Positions 36,801 through 47,844 of a stretch of 64,000 nucleotides of DNA are shown in pieces. Position 1 is the stretch's first letter, and each line of letters begins with the position of its first letter. The position numbers and the translations under genes were made by a program. Source of the DNA: Pipra filicauda (Eukaryota > Chordata > Aves > Passeriformes > Pipridae); assembly GCF_003945595.2 (NCBI RefSeq), contig NW_024104909.1, positions 434,001-498,000 on the forward strand, written 5' to 3'. The notes under the pieces are model-generated. The model searched no databases. It worked only from the letters and a program-made list of their open reading frames with translations, and was not told the origin of the DNA.

Positions 36801-38999
36801 ACTTTTTAAGATGAGTAAGCTAAACCCACTGTGATTCATTGTGTTTCTCAGAAATCTCGATCCCTAACCTCAGGGAAAGAGTAATCCCACAAAATACTTC
36901 ATTCTCCATTGAGGGATTTTGTTTTTGAATGCTTGGATCTTCAAATAAGTCATGAAAGACTTCATTAGGCATGTGATTCAGTAGAAGTACAGAGAAATTA
37001 GACCTTGGAGTTGCCTCTTCCAATTCTAACCAAGTTATGGCAGGAAACAGCAACAGCAGCACAGATGCAAATACAGAGGTTGGGGAAATATTTAGCCTTG
37101 GTTTGATTTCTTTCAGTTTTGCCAAGTATAGCCAAGAGCCCTTTTTTTGAGGGTTTGATGGGGAAGAAGGTATTTCTTTTGTTTCTGTGCTTCCACTTGA
37201 CTTTCAGGTTTTAGGGGTTTTTTTTAAAACTTTTTTCTACAGAGTATGGCTGCAGTTAAATAAGTAGTTTTCACAAAAATCTTCTTATGGAGACCTGAAA
37301 TCTTTTCGCTCCCCCGTGTCCTTTACACCTCAAAGTGATTAACTGCACATCTGAATGAGAAGTGATGTAAGTTAGGCAGGTAAAGCCCCAAAAATCAGAC
37401 TGGGGGGACTGATCCCCTAATTTCCATAGGTCCCATAGATCCCTGTGTAGGTCCCTTGCAGGGCTGCTCTCTTGCTGTGTGCTGTGACACCCTTTGCAGA
37501 GCCTGGAGAGAGAACCCAGACTTTCCTGGTGATCTCAGGGTTTAATACTCGGCTGGAACTACCGGGTGGAGGGGATGTGGGAATTTGCTTGGACCCAAAG
37601 TAAGTTTTCATAACAGAAACTTTCTGTCAATAAACCTGGTATCATTTAACCATAAAGCAAGCTTCCCTAAGAATAACTTTCCCCCCTTTTCTTTCGAAGG
37701 TGTGAGGTATTTGGCATATCACGAAACCACTGTTTCTTACATGAGTTTATCAACACATTGTGCAGGGTCGTCGTCTGTTTAACGTGCAAACACAACAGAA
37801 ACATTATTTGTATTGTATCTGTGTAGATATGAGATGCCTTTTCCTAAGAGCTGGGAGACTGGCTGAGTCAGTTTTCTGGAAGATTAACTGGAGGAGATAG
37901 TGGGTCTTTGTTTTTGGGTTTTTGAGAGGAGATGAGTTTCCGCAGTGAACTATCTATTTATACCAGCTCAGAGCCCACTGATTTTTCACCCCGGTTGTTT
38001 TTGCATTCCAGACACATTCCTGTACTCCCCAGTAATAACTTTTAGCCCGAGGGTTTGAAATGTAATCAGCTAGTTATTAGCACAAAGTCTGAGAATGTTT
38101 TTGCAGAGGATGAAGAAATCAAATCTGGGCCATGAGCTGGTGGAGGAGCTGGTTGTTGGGGGCTTGCTCTGGTATGAAGCAGCTGCCAGGATTGGGCCAA
38201 ATGTGGAGAATAATAATAGATGATTTATGGAATATTCAAACCTTGGAAAACCAGAAATGCTGATTTTACCCATGTCTGGTTTATGTCACTTGAAAGATTT
38301 CTACTCACATCTCAGCTTGGTGTTAGTCTCTGCTTTGTTCTTAAAACTAGGTTTGAGTATCAGCACTGGGCAAAGACTTGCTGCTCGAAGTGTGGGGATG
38401 AACTCATTTCAAACAGGTCTGTGGAGTTGCATTTGGAGAATGTTTATTTAACTGTATGTTATTTAATGTCATTCCCATTAGTGACATGACCTAATGGTGA
38501 TCAAGCAAATCCATTAAGCAGCAAGTGACAAATCTCAATATTCATTTCATCAAGTAGTTTTACCATTTGGATACCTGAAAGAATTCATTACATATGTTCT
38601 GTATTTTATAGGCACGAATCACGTTATAATCTATCACGTTATTTTACCTGGGGAAGTCCAAGTTGCTAAACTGGACAGTGATAAAGCATTTGGAGTGAGT
38701 GCACAGGAGCACAGGTTCACCTGAGGTACCCACACATGGTTTAAGGCTGGGCACAAGATACCTGTGTTGGCTCTGAAGTCCCCTGACCCAGGTGCTTGGC
38801 TGCTCTATTCTGGGAGCTTTGAGGGATGGGCTGAAGACCCTCAACAGCTGCTTGTGTGACAGAGAATTTGTTTTCTGTCCTTGGAGTTGGGGGTGGGGGG
38901 TGTCATCACCCTTCTTGCCCATCATTGTTGTTTTCTAGTAATAAGAGAGGCAGCAAACTCCGTTGGAGTGATACAGTGGGAGAGGGCAGTAGAAGATGT
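30891..38999 (+). other. ADCY9: ADCY9 intron 1, no gene
   Basis: Mostly unique-looking intron with one weak CR1 relic near 33373. Open frames such as those at 34343-34825 are short, unconserved to my reading and lack exon borders. No RNA gene is recognised. Confidence 0.6.
33373..33460 (-). mobile_element. Old CR1 tail relic, antisense
   Basis: CAGGTTGTTCAGGGACCTCT then GGAGGTGTCTTGTCCAAACTC and TCAATAGAGGTTCAATTAGAG resembles an older CR1 type ('ggacctctggaggtcatctagtccaa'). It is diverged, so the call is tentative. Confidence 0.5.
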
Positions 39000-39127
39000 C
39001 CTGGAAGATCAAGGCCAGGTTGGGTGGGACTTGGAGCAACCTGGTGTAGTGGAAGGTGTCCCTGCCTGTGGCAGGGCATTGGAATGAGATGGGCTTTAAA
39101 GTCCCTTCCAACCCAAAACATTCCACT
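39000..39127 (+). mobile_element. CR1 LINE 3'-end fragment, sense
   Basis: The segment from about GGCCAGGTTGGGTGGGACTT runs through GGAAGGTGTCCCTGCCTGTG and ends with AAGTCCCTTCCAACCCAAAA and CATTCCACT. This is the CR1 3' end on the plus strand, truncated to about 130 bp. Confidence 0.88.
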
Positions 39128-40492
39128 ACTGTACAGTCCTTTGTTGTGGTGGTTTTCAAGCTGTTCTGGTTTGCAGACTCCTCTGGGTATGGGTGGTTTG
39201 GCTCACTTAGAGGCCAGAGTCTGAGAATCACGGGCTGGAAACAACTGAAAGTCGAATGAGCTGTTGGACAAGACTCTTCCAGGCTTGGCCATGTTTTTCC
39301 CATCTCCCTCGCTAGCCGAGAGCTCAGCATCCTTCCCGTGGAGCAGCGGGTGCTGTCCTGCAGCCACGGCCTTGAGCGTCTGCTCCGGGTGTAGCAACAC
39401 CTGGTTGGTCTCCATGGTGGGTTTAGTGCCGTGTCCTGGGTAAAAGGGTGTTGTGGATCTGAGCAGGGATCCCAAACTGGCTGCTCCGTGGAGCGGAAGG
39501 GGCCGGTTCATGTGTCGTGTCAGGACTGGAGGTTGTCTCCGTGCTGTACACTGAGGAAGTGGAAGGAATTTCAGAAACGTTTTCGCTGTGTGAATAAACA
39601 TAGTTCTGGAAATATTTCCTTTTTAACCTCCTTTTGCGACTTTCAGATGCTTTCTATTTTGGGGAGGGATTGTTTTTTCATGTATTTTACTTAAGGAGGG
39701 GAAATAAACTGAAACGCTGATCCTCTGCTTGGGGGAGACACAACACCCAGTGGCTGTTCTCAGCAGGGGCTCTCAAATTAATCTCATTTTGAGCTAGAAA
39801 CGCTGCAAATACTCAGTGTTGGAGTTTGCCAGTTAAAATACAACTGTACAGTGATGGATACTTAGGTGATGGCTGCTCTTGGGAATTTCTTCTTCACCAC
39901 CTCGCCCGTGTTTATACCACTGCTACATATTGCTATTCTGAAGTGCCTTCTGCAGCAGTTTTATTTGCATTAGCTTTATTTTTCAGTTCTGAATTAGTAA
40001 CCATTTAAAACTGTCAACCACATGTAAACAAGTGGTGTGTGAGTTATGAATAACAACTTACCTGGAATTACAACTGCCTGCTTGGATTGCACAAGGCCCA
40101 GGGCTGGGGGAGTTGGGAAATCACTGAACTCACCAGTGCAGTGTCATTACTCTATTTGTCTGCTTTCTTGTAGCCCATTTGAGTAAATACCCCGATGCTC
40201 CCATGATTCCTGCAGCTGTCCTGGGGGGGATTGCTGGTTTCCCATGTGTTGGAGTGTGCTGGCTTGATGCTGGCTCCCGTGATGAGCAGCATTTATTGCA
40301 GGCTCTGTCAAAGCTGTGCTTGCTCACTGTGTAACTTGGCAGTTCTGACCAAAGAGCAACAGAACTTGGATGAGGGAAAAATACCATTATTAACTGATTT
40401 AATGACAATAAAATGTATTTAACAAGCATTTGATCTAAACATTAATTCTTCAAACTGTGCTGGTAGGCTCTGATGATAGGTGAAAAAATGTC
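39128..40492 (+). other. ADCY9: ADCY9 intron 1, no gene
   Basis: Unique-looking intron between two CR1 copies. I see no exon, repeat or RNA gene. Confidence 0.6.
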
Positions 40493-40970
40493 CATAGAAT
40501 CATGGAATGGTTTGGGTTGGGACCTTAGAGATCATCTTGCTCCCCAAACCTGCTGTGGGCAGGGACACCTTCCACTAGCCCAGATTGCTCCAGGGCCAAC
40601 CTGACCTTGAACACTTCCAGGGCTGGGGCAGCCACAGCTTCTCTGGGCAACTGTGCCAGGGCCTCCCCACCCTCACAGGGGAGAATTCCTTCCCAATATC
40701 CCATCTAACCCTGCCCTCTGGCAGTGGGAAGCCATTCCCCCTTGTCCTGTCACTCCAGGGCCTTGTAAATAGTCTCTCTCCATGTTTCTTGTCAGCCCTT
40801 TCAGGTCCTGGAAGGCCACAAATAGGTCTTCCTGAAGTTTTCTCTTCTCCAGGCTGAACAATCCTGACTCTCTCAGCCTTTCCTTCTAGCAGAGCTGCTC
40901 CATCCCTCTGATCTTGGTGGCCTCCTCTGGGCTCACTCCAGCAGGTCCATGTCCTTCCTGTGCTGGGGAT
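40493..40970 (-). mobile_element. CR1 LINE fragment, antisense
   Basis: CATAGAATCATGGAATGGTT, GCCACAGCTTCTCTGGGCAA, then CCAGGCTGAACAATCCTGAC and CATCCCTCTGATCTTGGTGG. It extends into the segment that matches the 5' part of the sense copy at 17105-17545. It is about 480 bp, one of the longest copies here. Confidence 0.93.
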
Positions 40971-43900
40971 CCCAGATGATCTTTTTCTTTACTTTGATAC
41001 AGAGATGTAACTTTAAAAACCTAATATCCTCTTATTTTTAGTGTGGGAATTGTCTACAATATGTAGATTTATTTCTTTTAATTTGGTCCCCTAAGGACAA
41101 ATCTTTTATGTTCTCCGAGTATGAGTTAGTTTAATCAAGTTTAAGAGGTGTTATTCAAAGTAACAACACTGAATGTACTTCGGTAAAACTTCATAAAACA
41201 TTCCCCTAGGAACAGTCAGAAATACTATTTCATAGAACCATAGAACAATTCTCATTGCCTGGAGAAGATTTCTGTCTCGTTCTTTTCAGGTAAGTATTTC
41301 AGGTTACTTGGAGAGTGTGAGGCTCATCTTTATGAAGATGCCCTAGTGTGTGGAGCAGAGCTGGCCAGAGTTTGTGGTGAAGCAGAACAGCAGCACCAGG
41401 GCTGTGCATTCCCTAAAGCCCTGCCCTGCCTCCTCACATCACTGCTTTTATTTTGTTGTGGCTTTTTGTCATGGGAAGAGGTGACAAGTGACACCTGTGG
41501 GTAGCCAATACTGAGGAAAGGTTACATGAGGAGGGTTGTTCTGACTAGTATGTGATGGGTATCTGGAAACATATGAATTACACTTTCCTTATATGTGGTC
41601 TCAGAGATGCCTGAGATTATATATTTCTGACATAAGTTAAACTGTGGGTGCTTGCTGTGTGTTTTCAATATGATTTCATCAGTTGCTTGGGAAAAAGAAA
41701 TCAAAAACTACTGATGACAGGATGACACTTGGTTTTTATTTTACCTTCTAAACTCTGGACTTTGCATTTTTAGCAGTGACCAACCCAAAAAAGTTTCACA
41801 TGCAGAGCCCACCAGCTTTGCACGTGGTTTTTAAGTGATTTGGGTTTGCTTTGCTGTGAGTCCTTAGAGTGTGGTGCAGTCTCAGCTGAGAGCAAGGGCA
41901 GTGTCAGCTCATGGGATTGCCCTGGTTTAAACAAAATGCTGAGTTAGCAGGTCACATCCAGCTACCTGCATTATGCAAGAGGGAAAGAATTTGCCTGATT
42001 GTAGTCCTGTCAACACACAGAGATTGCACTAGTATAACAAAATCAGCTCCTAAAGTCTTGTTTAAATTGGGTCTGGTTCCTATTAAGAAGTGTTAGTCCA
42101 GAGAGCCACATGTTAGCAAGGGCCAAGCAGGCTCCAGTTGCATCAGACTATTGTTTTTTATTGGAATCCTCTTCTCCATCCTGCATGTTTGTTATTCATC
42201 AATTCCAAAGTATCAATCAAAAAGATAGGTGGCATCTTCTGGTCCTGAGTGGAATTTTGCTGGGTGGGATTTCTAATAAATTTCTAACTGCTTTCACCCT
42301 GGCCTCGCTTTTTTAGTTTACAATGAATAGATTCCCATTCCTGAGAGCCTGGAGCTGAGAAAACTTGCACTTGGAGTCTCTCTGTCTTTAACTTTTTAAT
42401 TCCAGCTGTGTGTAGTAGAGGCTGGCACGGCCGTCTGTAGTTCCTGAGGTGTGCCAGCCCTATGTGGGCAGAACATGGAATATATATGATGTCTTTCTGG
42501 AATGTTTGTGGCTTTGTATAATTGTCCCATCTACAGCAGTGGAATTATTCTTGAGAAATCCTTATCTGTCCATAGATCTCTGGTTTATAACGCTGCTGTT
42601 TGAACAGCTTGTTTGAAGTCCTTGCCTTAGAGATATCCCCCGTCCAGTTTTCAGATCTCGTTTCCCTCCCACACTAAAATGTAGCTTTAAGTTGGAAGCA
42701 CTTTTTCGTTTGTAATAAAGGGAAGTTTGGGAAGTATATTCTGCATATCCCCAAAGGATTGCTGCGCTCTTGGAGCGATGTGGAATGTCAGAACTTCCCA
42801 CATATGCAAATTCACCAGGGAAACGTAGCCAGATCCTGCCCGAGAGCTGGGATTGAAGAGGCTGTACAGGAAGCTATTCCCAAAGGCTTCCTCTGTCATC
42901 CCGCTGCCTCCGTGCTGTTGCCGTGCAGCAGGAATTCAGTGTACAGACAGGGATGCATGTCAGGGATGTGTGTGGTGGAGGAGCTCCAGGGGCTGAGCCG
43001 TGGCCCTGCCTTTGTTCAGGCGGAGGAGTTTGGGTTGGTTATGGCCTTGGCTGTCTGGTTTTGGACTCTGAGGTACCTTCCCTAGGAAAACTCCAAACCC
43101 ACGTTTGCATCCTGAACACGAAAGTGGAAGAAAAAGACTCTCTTTAATGTCTTCAAAAGACTTTGCAGTGCTGTGGCCTTATCATTTTTCTCGAAGAGCA
43201 GAGCCCCCAGCCTGCCAAAACATATCTCAAACACATTTACATCTGCTTTGCATCACTGCAGCCACGCCCACGGCCTGGACCTCTCCATCCCACAGCTCCC
43301 AGTTTGCAGTGGGTGCCCCAGCGGGCTGGGCAGTGCTGGACTGAGGCTCTTGGTTTCCATCCCTGCTGCTCCATCCTTCTGCTTCTCTTCCTCTGCAGTT
43401 TCTTCAGCGCTGGCCCCTCGTTCCCAATCCAGCAGTGAAGCAAATGCTGAGTTTCTAAACGGGCTGTATTCATAGTTAAATTCAACTTCTAGTTCATTAT
43501 TCTTTAAGTGCATTTTCAGAAAAGGTATTCCGTGGTAGGAATATCATAGTTTTTGAAGCAGTTGGAACCCCCTGCAAGCACCGTGTCCCCGTGGGCTTGG
43601 GTCGCTCTTGTTTGGGCAGCTGCATTGTTCAAACATTTCATTTTCTCTCATCACACCTATTCCTTTCCAGGTGTTAAAATTAACACAGATTGCAAAGGGA
43701 TGGTCAATAAATGTGAAAAATAATGTCAGTATAAGAAGAGCAAATGCCTTTTCAGGCGTGTGATTGCATCATGGAATTCATTTTCGTGACCAAGACGAGG
43801 GTTTACAGGAGGGTCGATCAGTGTCAGGAAAAGCCAGACAGTATCTTTACCAGTATCTTAATCCCAAATAAGGCCCTCTTTTTAGCTTTAAATGTAGGCA

Positions 43901-45738
43901 CATCATATACCTCTTGGGTTTTGGGAGGAACCCTTAGTATAGAGAGAACCTTTCCTCTGCAGCACGCCGCTAAATTTGCAGGACTTCAGGCTTCCCTTGC
44001 GGAGCACACTCTTACCCCTGGCAGGACTGCAAAATCCCAGACTCACCTTTCCTCAAACCTGCTTTTCTTTCCTGTTAAGGTGTCAAGCTGTGGGTTGTAT
44101 TGAGGTAAAAAATGTGTTCAAAACCCAGAGTGGTTGCAGAGAACAGGCTCATCTGCTGTTTGCTCTCAGGCCACGGTCCGTGGCACAGGTGGAGCAGAAC
44201 GTGAACACGGGCAGTTGTAACCCCAGGGTGAGGATCGGTCTCGCTCTTCAGCCCATCTTTCATTTGCCAGCAGAGTTTAAAAATACACGTGTAAATATAT
44301 TCCTGAGCCAGCAGTGGCAGCTGGACCGATGTGTTTGAGCTGCATGTCTCTGCTGGATTTGCCCAGGCCTTTTCTCCCCCGAGTTTTTTGTTTGGTTGGG
44401 TTATTTTATCTCACCCAGGTTGAGAAGAAGATAAAAGAGCCTGAAGGAGGATGGACCGCCAGGCTGCAACTTCATTTCTGCAGTTTAGCCAGAAGTGTAA
44501 ATTGTGGGTTTGGGTCCAGGATTCCCCACTTAAAACTGGCAGATGCTGAATACCAAAATTACACATGTGTTGTTGATCAGCATTTTCCAAACCTGCTGAT
44601 GTCTCTTAGCTGATCAAAAGTAAGTATTTTGCTAAACAAAAGAGGCATAAGGAAAACAGCAGTTTTCCATAATTCAGAAGATGCCTCTGGTTTCTCTGGC
44701 TCTTTGGAGATTATGAGGATAGGTTTAGGGGTTTGGTTTTTTGTAGTTTCTTTTGTCTTTCCAGTCTATAAAGTTCTGTTTCTTATTACCATTGTTTCTG
44801 CTTTCCAGAGACCTAAGATAGCAAGTTGGCTCAGAAATTCCCTTTCTCATTTTAGCCACAGGAAATGTTGCTCCATTAATTCAAAGTGCTTTTCCAGGTA
44901 GGCTGGGAATTTTGTTGGAATCCAGGTGTTTTGGGTTATGTGCTTTTATTTGCACTGAGCTGGAAGTGGTTTCTACAGGTTAGAGGGTGGGACTTGCTTC
45001 ACTGCTTTGCAGGTTGGGGAAAATTATTTCTTGTGAAGTCATCCAGTGTCCTCTTGCTCAGTCCTGCAGTGTGACCACCACACTGCCTGCTGATGTAAAA
45101 GACAGTGATGTGCTTCTGGCTTTCAGCTATATCCATGAAGTATCTGGAGATAAGAAACTGGAATTCACATGCAACTCTTATGAGTATTTTTAGGGCTCTA
45201 AAGAAAAAACCTTCATTAATTCTTTTTCATGTTATTCTACGTATATATATTCCGTTCAGAGCAGTCAGGTGTGTTGTGCCTGCCTTTCCTGGTGCTTCCA
45301 CAACTGTTTTCCAAGAAGGATAGATATGATGGTGTGAGGGTCTTTAGTTTGTATCTGATAATATTTAAATGTTCAGTAAACCTCTGTGGTGTGTGATGTT
45401 ACACACAAACCATCACGCGGAGAGTAGAAATTGGTCAGCGTTTATTGGGATTATAAATCAACCCATTTGATTGGGTTTATTAACATAAGTCTTCCTTAGT
45501 TCTGTGTGAAGAAATCTTCTGGCTTTGGCTTGCAGGGACCAGGTTGCTGTAATTGTGAGGAGCACAGGAGGAAGGGACTGTGCAAGGCAGGACAGCTGTG
45601 CCTGTGGTTCTCTGCCGGGAGCAGCACCAGCCTCTCCTGCTGGGTTTGGAGATGAGATGGGGGTATGGGATGTGGGGCTCTCCTCGTGCCTGCAGGAAGG
45701 TTGGTGAGAGGAGAGCTGTGCCTGAAAGAGAAGCGATT
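40971..45738 (+). other. ADCY9: ADCY9 intron 1, no gene
   Basis: Unique-looking intron. A short motif near 41230 (CATAGAACCATAGAACAATT) resembles a CR1 tail but lacks any CR1 body. No exon or RNA gene is recognised. Confidence 0.6.
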
Positions 45739-46120
45739 CACAGAATCACAGAATCATTAAGGTTGGAAAAGCCCTCCAAGATCATTGAGTCCAACCTGTG
45801 ACCGATCACTGCCTTGTCAAGAAGACACTACGTGCCATGTCCAGTTGTTTCTTGAACACCTCTGGGGATGGTGGCTCCAACACACCTTCCTGGACAGTCC
45901 CTTCCAGTTCCTGACAACCCTTTCCGTGAAGAAATTCTTCCTGATGTCCAACTTAAACCTCCCCTGGCACAACTGGAGGCTGTTTCCTCTCCTCCTGTGC
46001 CTTGTTCCCTGGGAGCAGAACCTGACCCCCATCTGGCTCCCCCCTCCTGTCAGGGGGTTGCAGAGAGCGAGAAGGTCCCCCCTGAGCCTCCTTTTCTCCA
46101 GGCTGAACAACACCAGCTGG
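45739..46120 (-). mobile_element. CR1 LINE fragment with a readable ORF2 C-terminal relic, antisense
   Basis: It starts TCACAGAATCACAGAATCAT then TAAGGTTGGAAAAGCCCTCC. The minus strand reads SLEKRRLRGDLLALCNPL, then GRFKLDIRKNFFTERVVRNW, the characteristic end of the CR1 reverse-transcriptase polyprotein. It breaks out of frame after that, and only the last 100 or so codons were ever copied. It is the same subfamily as the copy at 4539-5085. Confidence 0.94.
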
Positions 46121-47307
46121 GGACGTTTTCTAAAAGAATGAAGTAAATGTGTATTTGCTGCCTAATCATGGAAACGTTTTCTAGTCCTCTCTGAGAAAAA
46201 ACTGTTTAACTTAACTGGGAAAGTGGTGAAAAAGGTGAAGGTCTAGAAAAGTAAAAATGAGGGACCTGTGGGTTTGTGGTCAGAAGCAGGAAAAGCAGCA
46301 CCCTGTGGGTATGTGGGGTGGGAGCTCTGACAGCCTTGCAGCTGGAGTAGGGACAAGATACCCAGTTCAGTACTCCTTCCTTTCTCCACGAGCTTTCCTG
46401 AGGAGTGAGGGAGACCAGCCTGGTTTGGTTGCTGTGGTGTTTAACCACAGCTGCTGGTAGTTCCATCAGGAAATCGGATAAACTCTGCCTGGCACAGCCC
46501 GTTGGGCACAGCTGGCAGCTGGGGTTGGGAGAGTCTCCCCTCTTGGAGCATCTCATGGAAGCTCTGCCCTCTCTGTTCAGCATGGCCAAGGTGTTTGGTC
46601 GTCTGCCCAGGCCCCTACTGGGGAGGAAGGTGCTGCAAGCACTTACCCTGGGAGTGGCCTCTGGGCATGGCCTGTGCACTGCACAGTCCCACGAGTGCTG
46701 GGCTGCTGCAGAGCTTCAAGCACAAGTTGATAAATATTTTTTTCCCCCAATTGTTGACATGCTTTCTCTCCAGACAGTCTAATTACAATACACTTGCTTC
46801 CTTCAAATTAAAAACATACCTGCAGGCCTTTACCTGTGAAAGCCAAAACTTAAAGTTGAGCTGCAAAGTCAGAGCGGCTTCTTGGGGCTGTGGTGAGGAG
46901 TCAGTACCAGGGCAGTGTCTCTGCTCTCACAGCTGGGACAGTTCAGTGATTGGAAAGTGTTTTGCAGGGCTGTCACAGCCCCTGGTTTGTATTGACCAGT
47001 CTTGTTGCCCAGGTGACATTCCTCTGAGCTTTTGCTTCTCTCTTCATTTCTGCTTACACAAGTTCTTTAATCGTGAAATTAATTGAGGCTTTAAGGGGAA
47101 AAACTTTGTGAAGTTATTTTTGGTGTAACAGTCTTTTGACAAATAAAGGTTGCAGAAGAGGGGAGAGAACATTTTTATATAAATAGCGACCCTTATTTAC
47201 ATTTAGAGTTGCACATGTCTTGGCACCACCTTCAGCTTGGGCGCTGGGTACCACTTTTGAAGATGCTTCAGTTGATGTCTATTGTGTATTATGACCTGTA
47301 TTATGTA
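46121..47307 (+). other. ADCY9: ADCY9 intron 1, no gene
   Basis: Unique-looking intron. Open frames here overlap on both strands and lack splice-bounded coding character. Confidence 0.6.
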
Positions 47308-47640
47308 CCTTCCAATGCCTGAAGGGGCTCCAGAAGAGCTGGAGAGGGATTTGGACAAGGGCCTGGAGGGACAGGACACAGGGAATGGCTTCCCACTGCC
47401 AGAGGGCAGGGCTAGATGGGATATTGGGAAGGGATTCTTGTCTGTGAGGGTGGTAAAACCCTGGCACAGTTGCCCAGAGAAGCTGTGGCTGCCCCATCCC
47501 TGGAAGTGTCCAAAGTGTCCAAGGCCAGGTTGGACAGGGCTTGGAGCAACCTGGGCTAGTGGAAGGTGTCCCTGCCCGCAGCAGGGGGTGGAACAAGATG
47601 AGCTTTCAGGTCCCTTCCCACCCAAACCATTCCATGATTT
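47308..47640 (+). mobile_element. CR1 LINE fragment, sense
   Basis: It begins near AATGCCTGAAGGGGCTCC, continues through GGGATATTGGGAAGGGATTC, and ends CCCAAACCATTCCATGATTT. Near 47505-47520 it carries a small tandem duplication (GTGTCCAAAGTGTCCAAGG) not seen in the other copies. Its last 30 or so bases belong to the 237-bp inverted repeat, while the CR1 body is clearly more diverged from the partner copy at 18328-18625. Confidence 0.92.
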
Positions 47641-47844
47641 TATGACTGAGCAGTTGTGGATGTCAGCAGGACACGCCGGAGTTGCTGTGAAGGGTCAGTG
47701 GCTGGGCTGAGCTCCTGCGAGTTCAGAGGGGTTTTGTGGTGTAAAATCCCATCTCCCAACTCAGCAGGTGAGAGAGCTGTGCTGGGGAGGAGGAAGAGGT
47801 TTGTGTGAATTCCCTGTACAAGAGTGAGGCTGATAAAGTGAGAA
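47608..47844 (+). repeat. Right arm of a 237-bp near-perfect inverted repeat
   Basis: It matches the reverse complement of 18127-18363 with one substitution. The non-CR1 part runs from GACTGAGCAGTTGTGGATGT to AAAGTGAGAA. I do not recognise it as a known gene, tRNA-derived element or LTR, and its open frames are short. Here it is followed by unique sequence, whereas the left arm abuts another CR1 tail. Confidence 0.93.

Noticed and set aside
41227..41275. CATAGAACCATAGAAC motif resembling a CR1 tail
   Set aside because: No CR1 body follows it. The match is too short to call an insertion.
46502..47086. 194-codon open frame on the plus strand
   Set aside because: It overlaps a minus-strand frame over much of its length, is Cys/Trp/Leu-rich without a domain, and has no exon context. 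It looks like chance.
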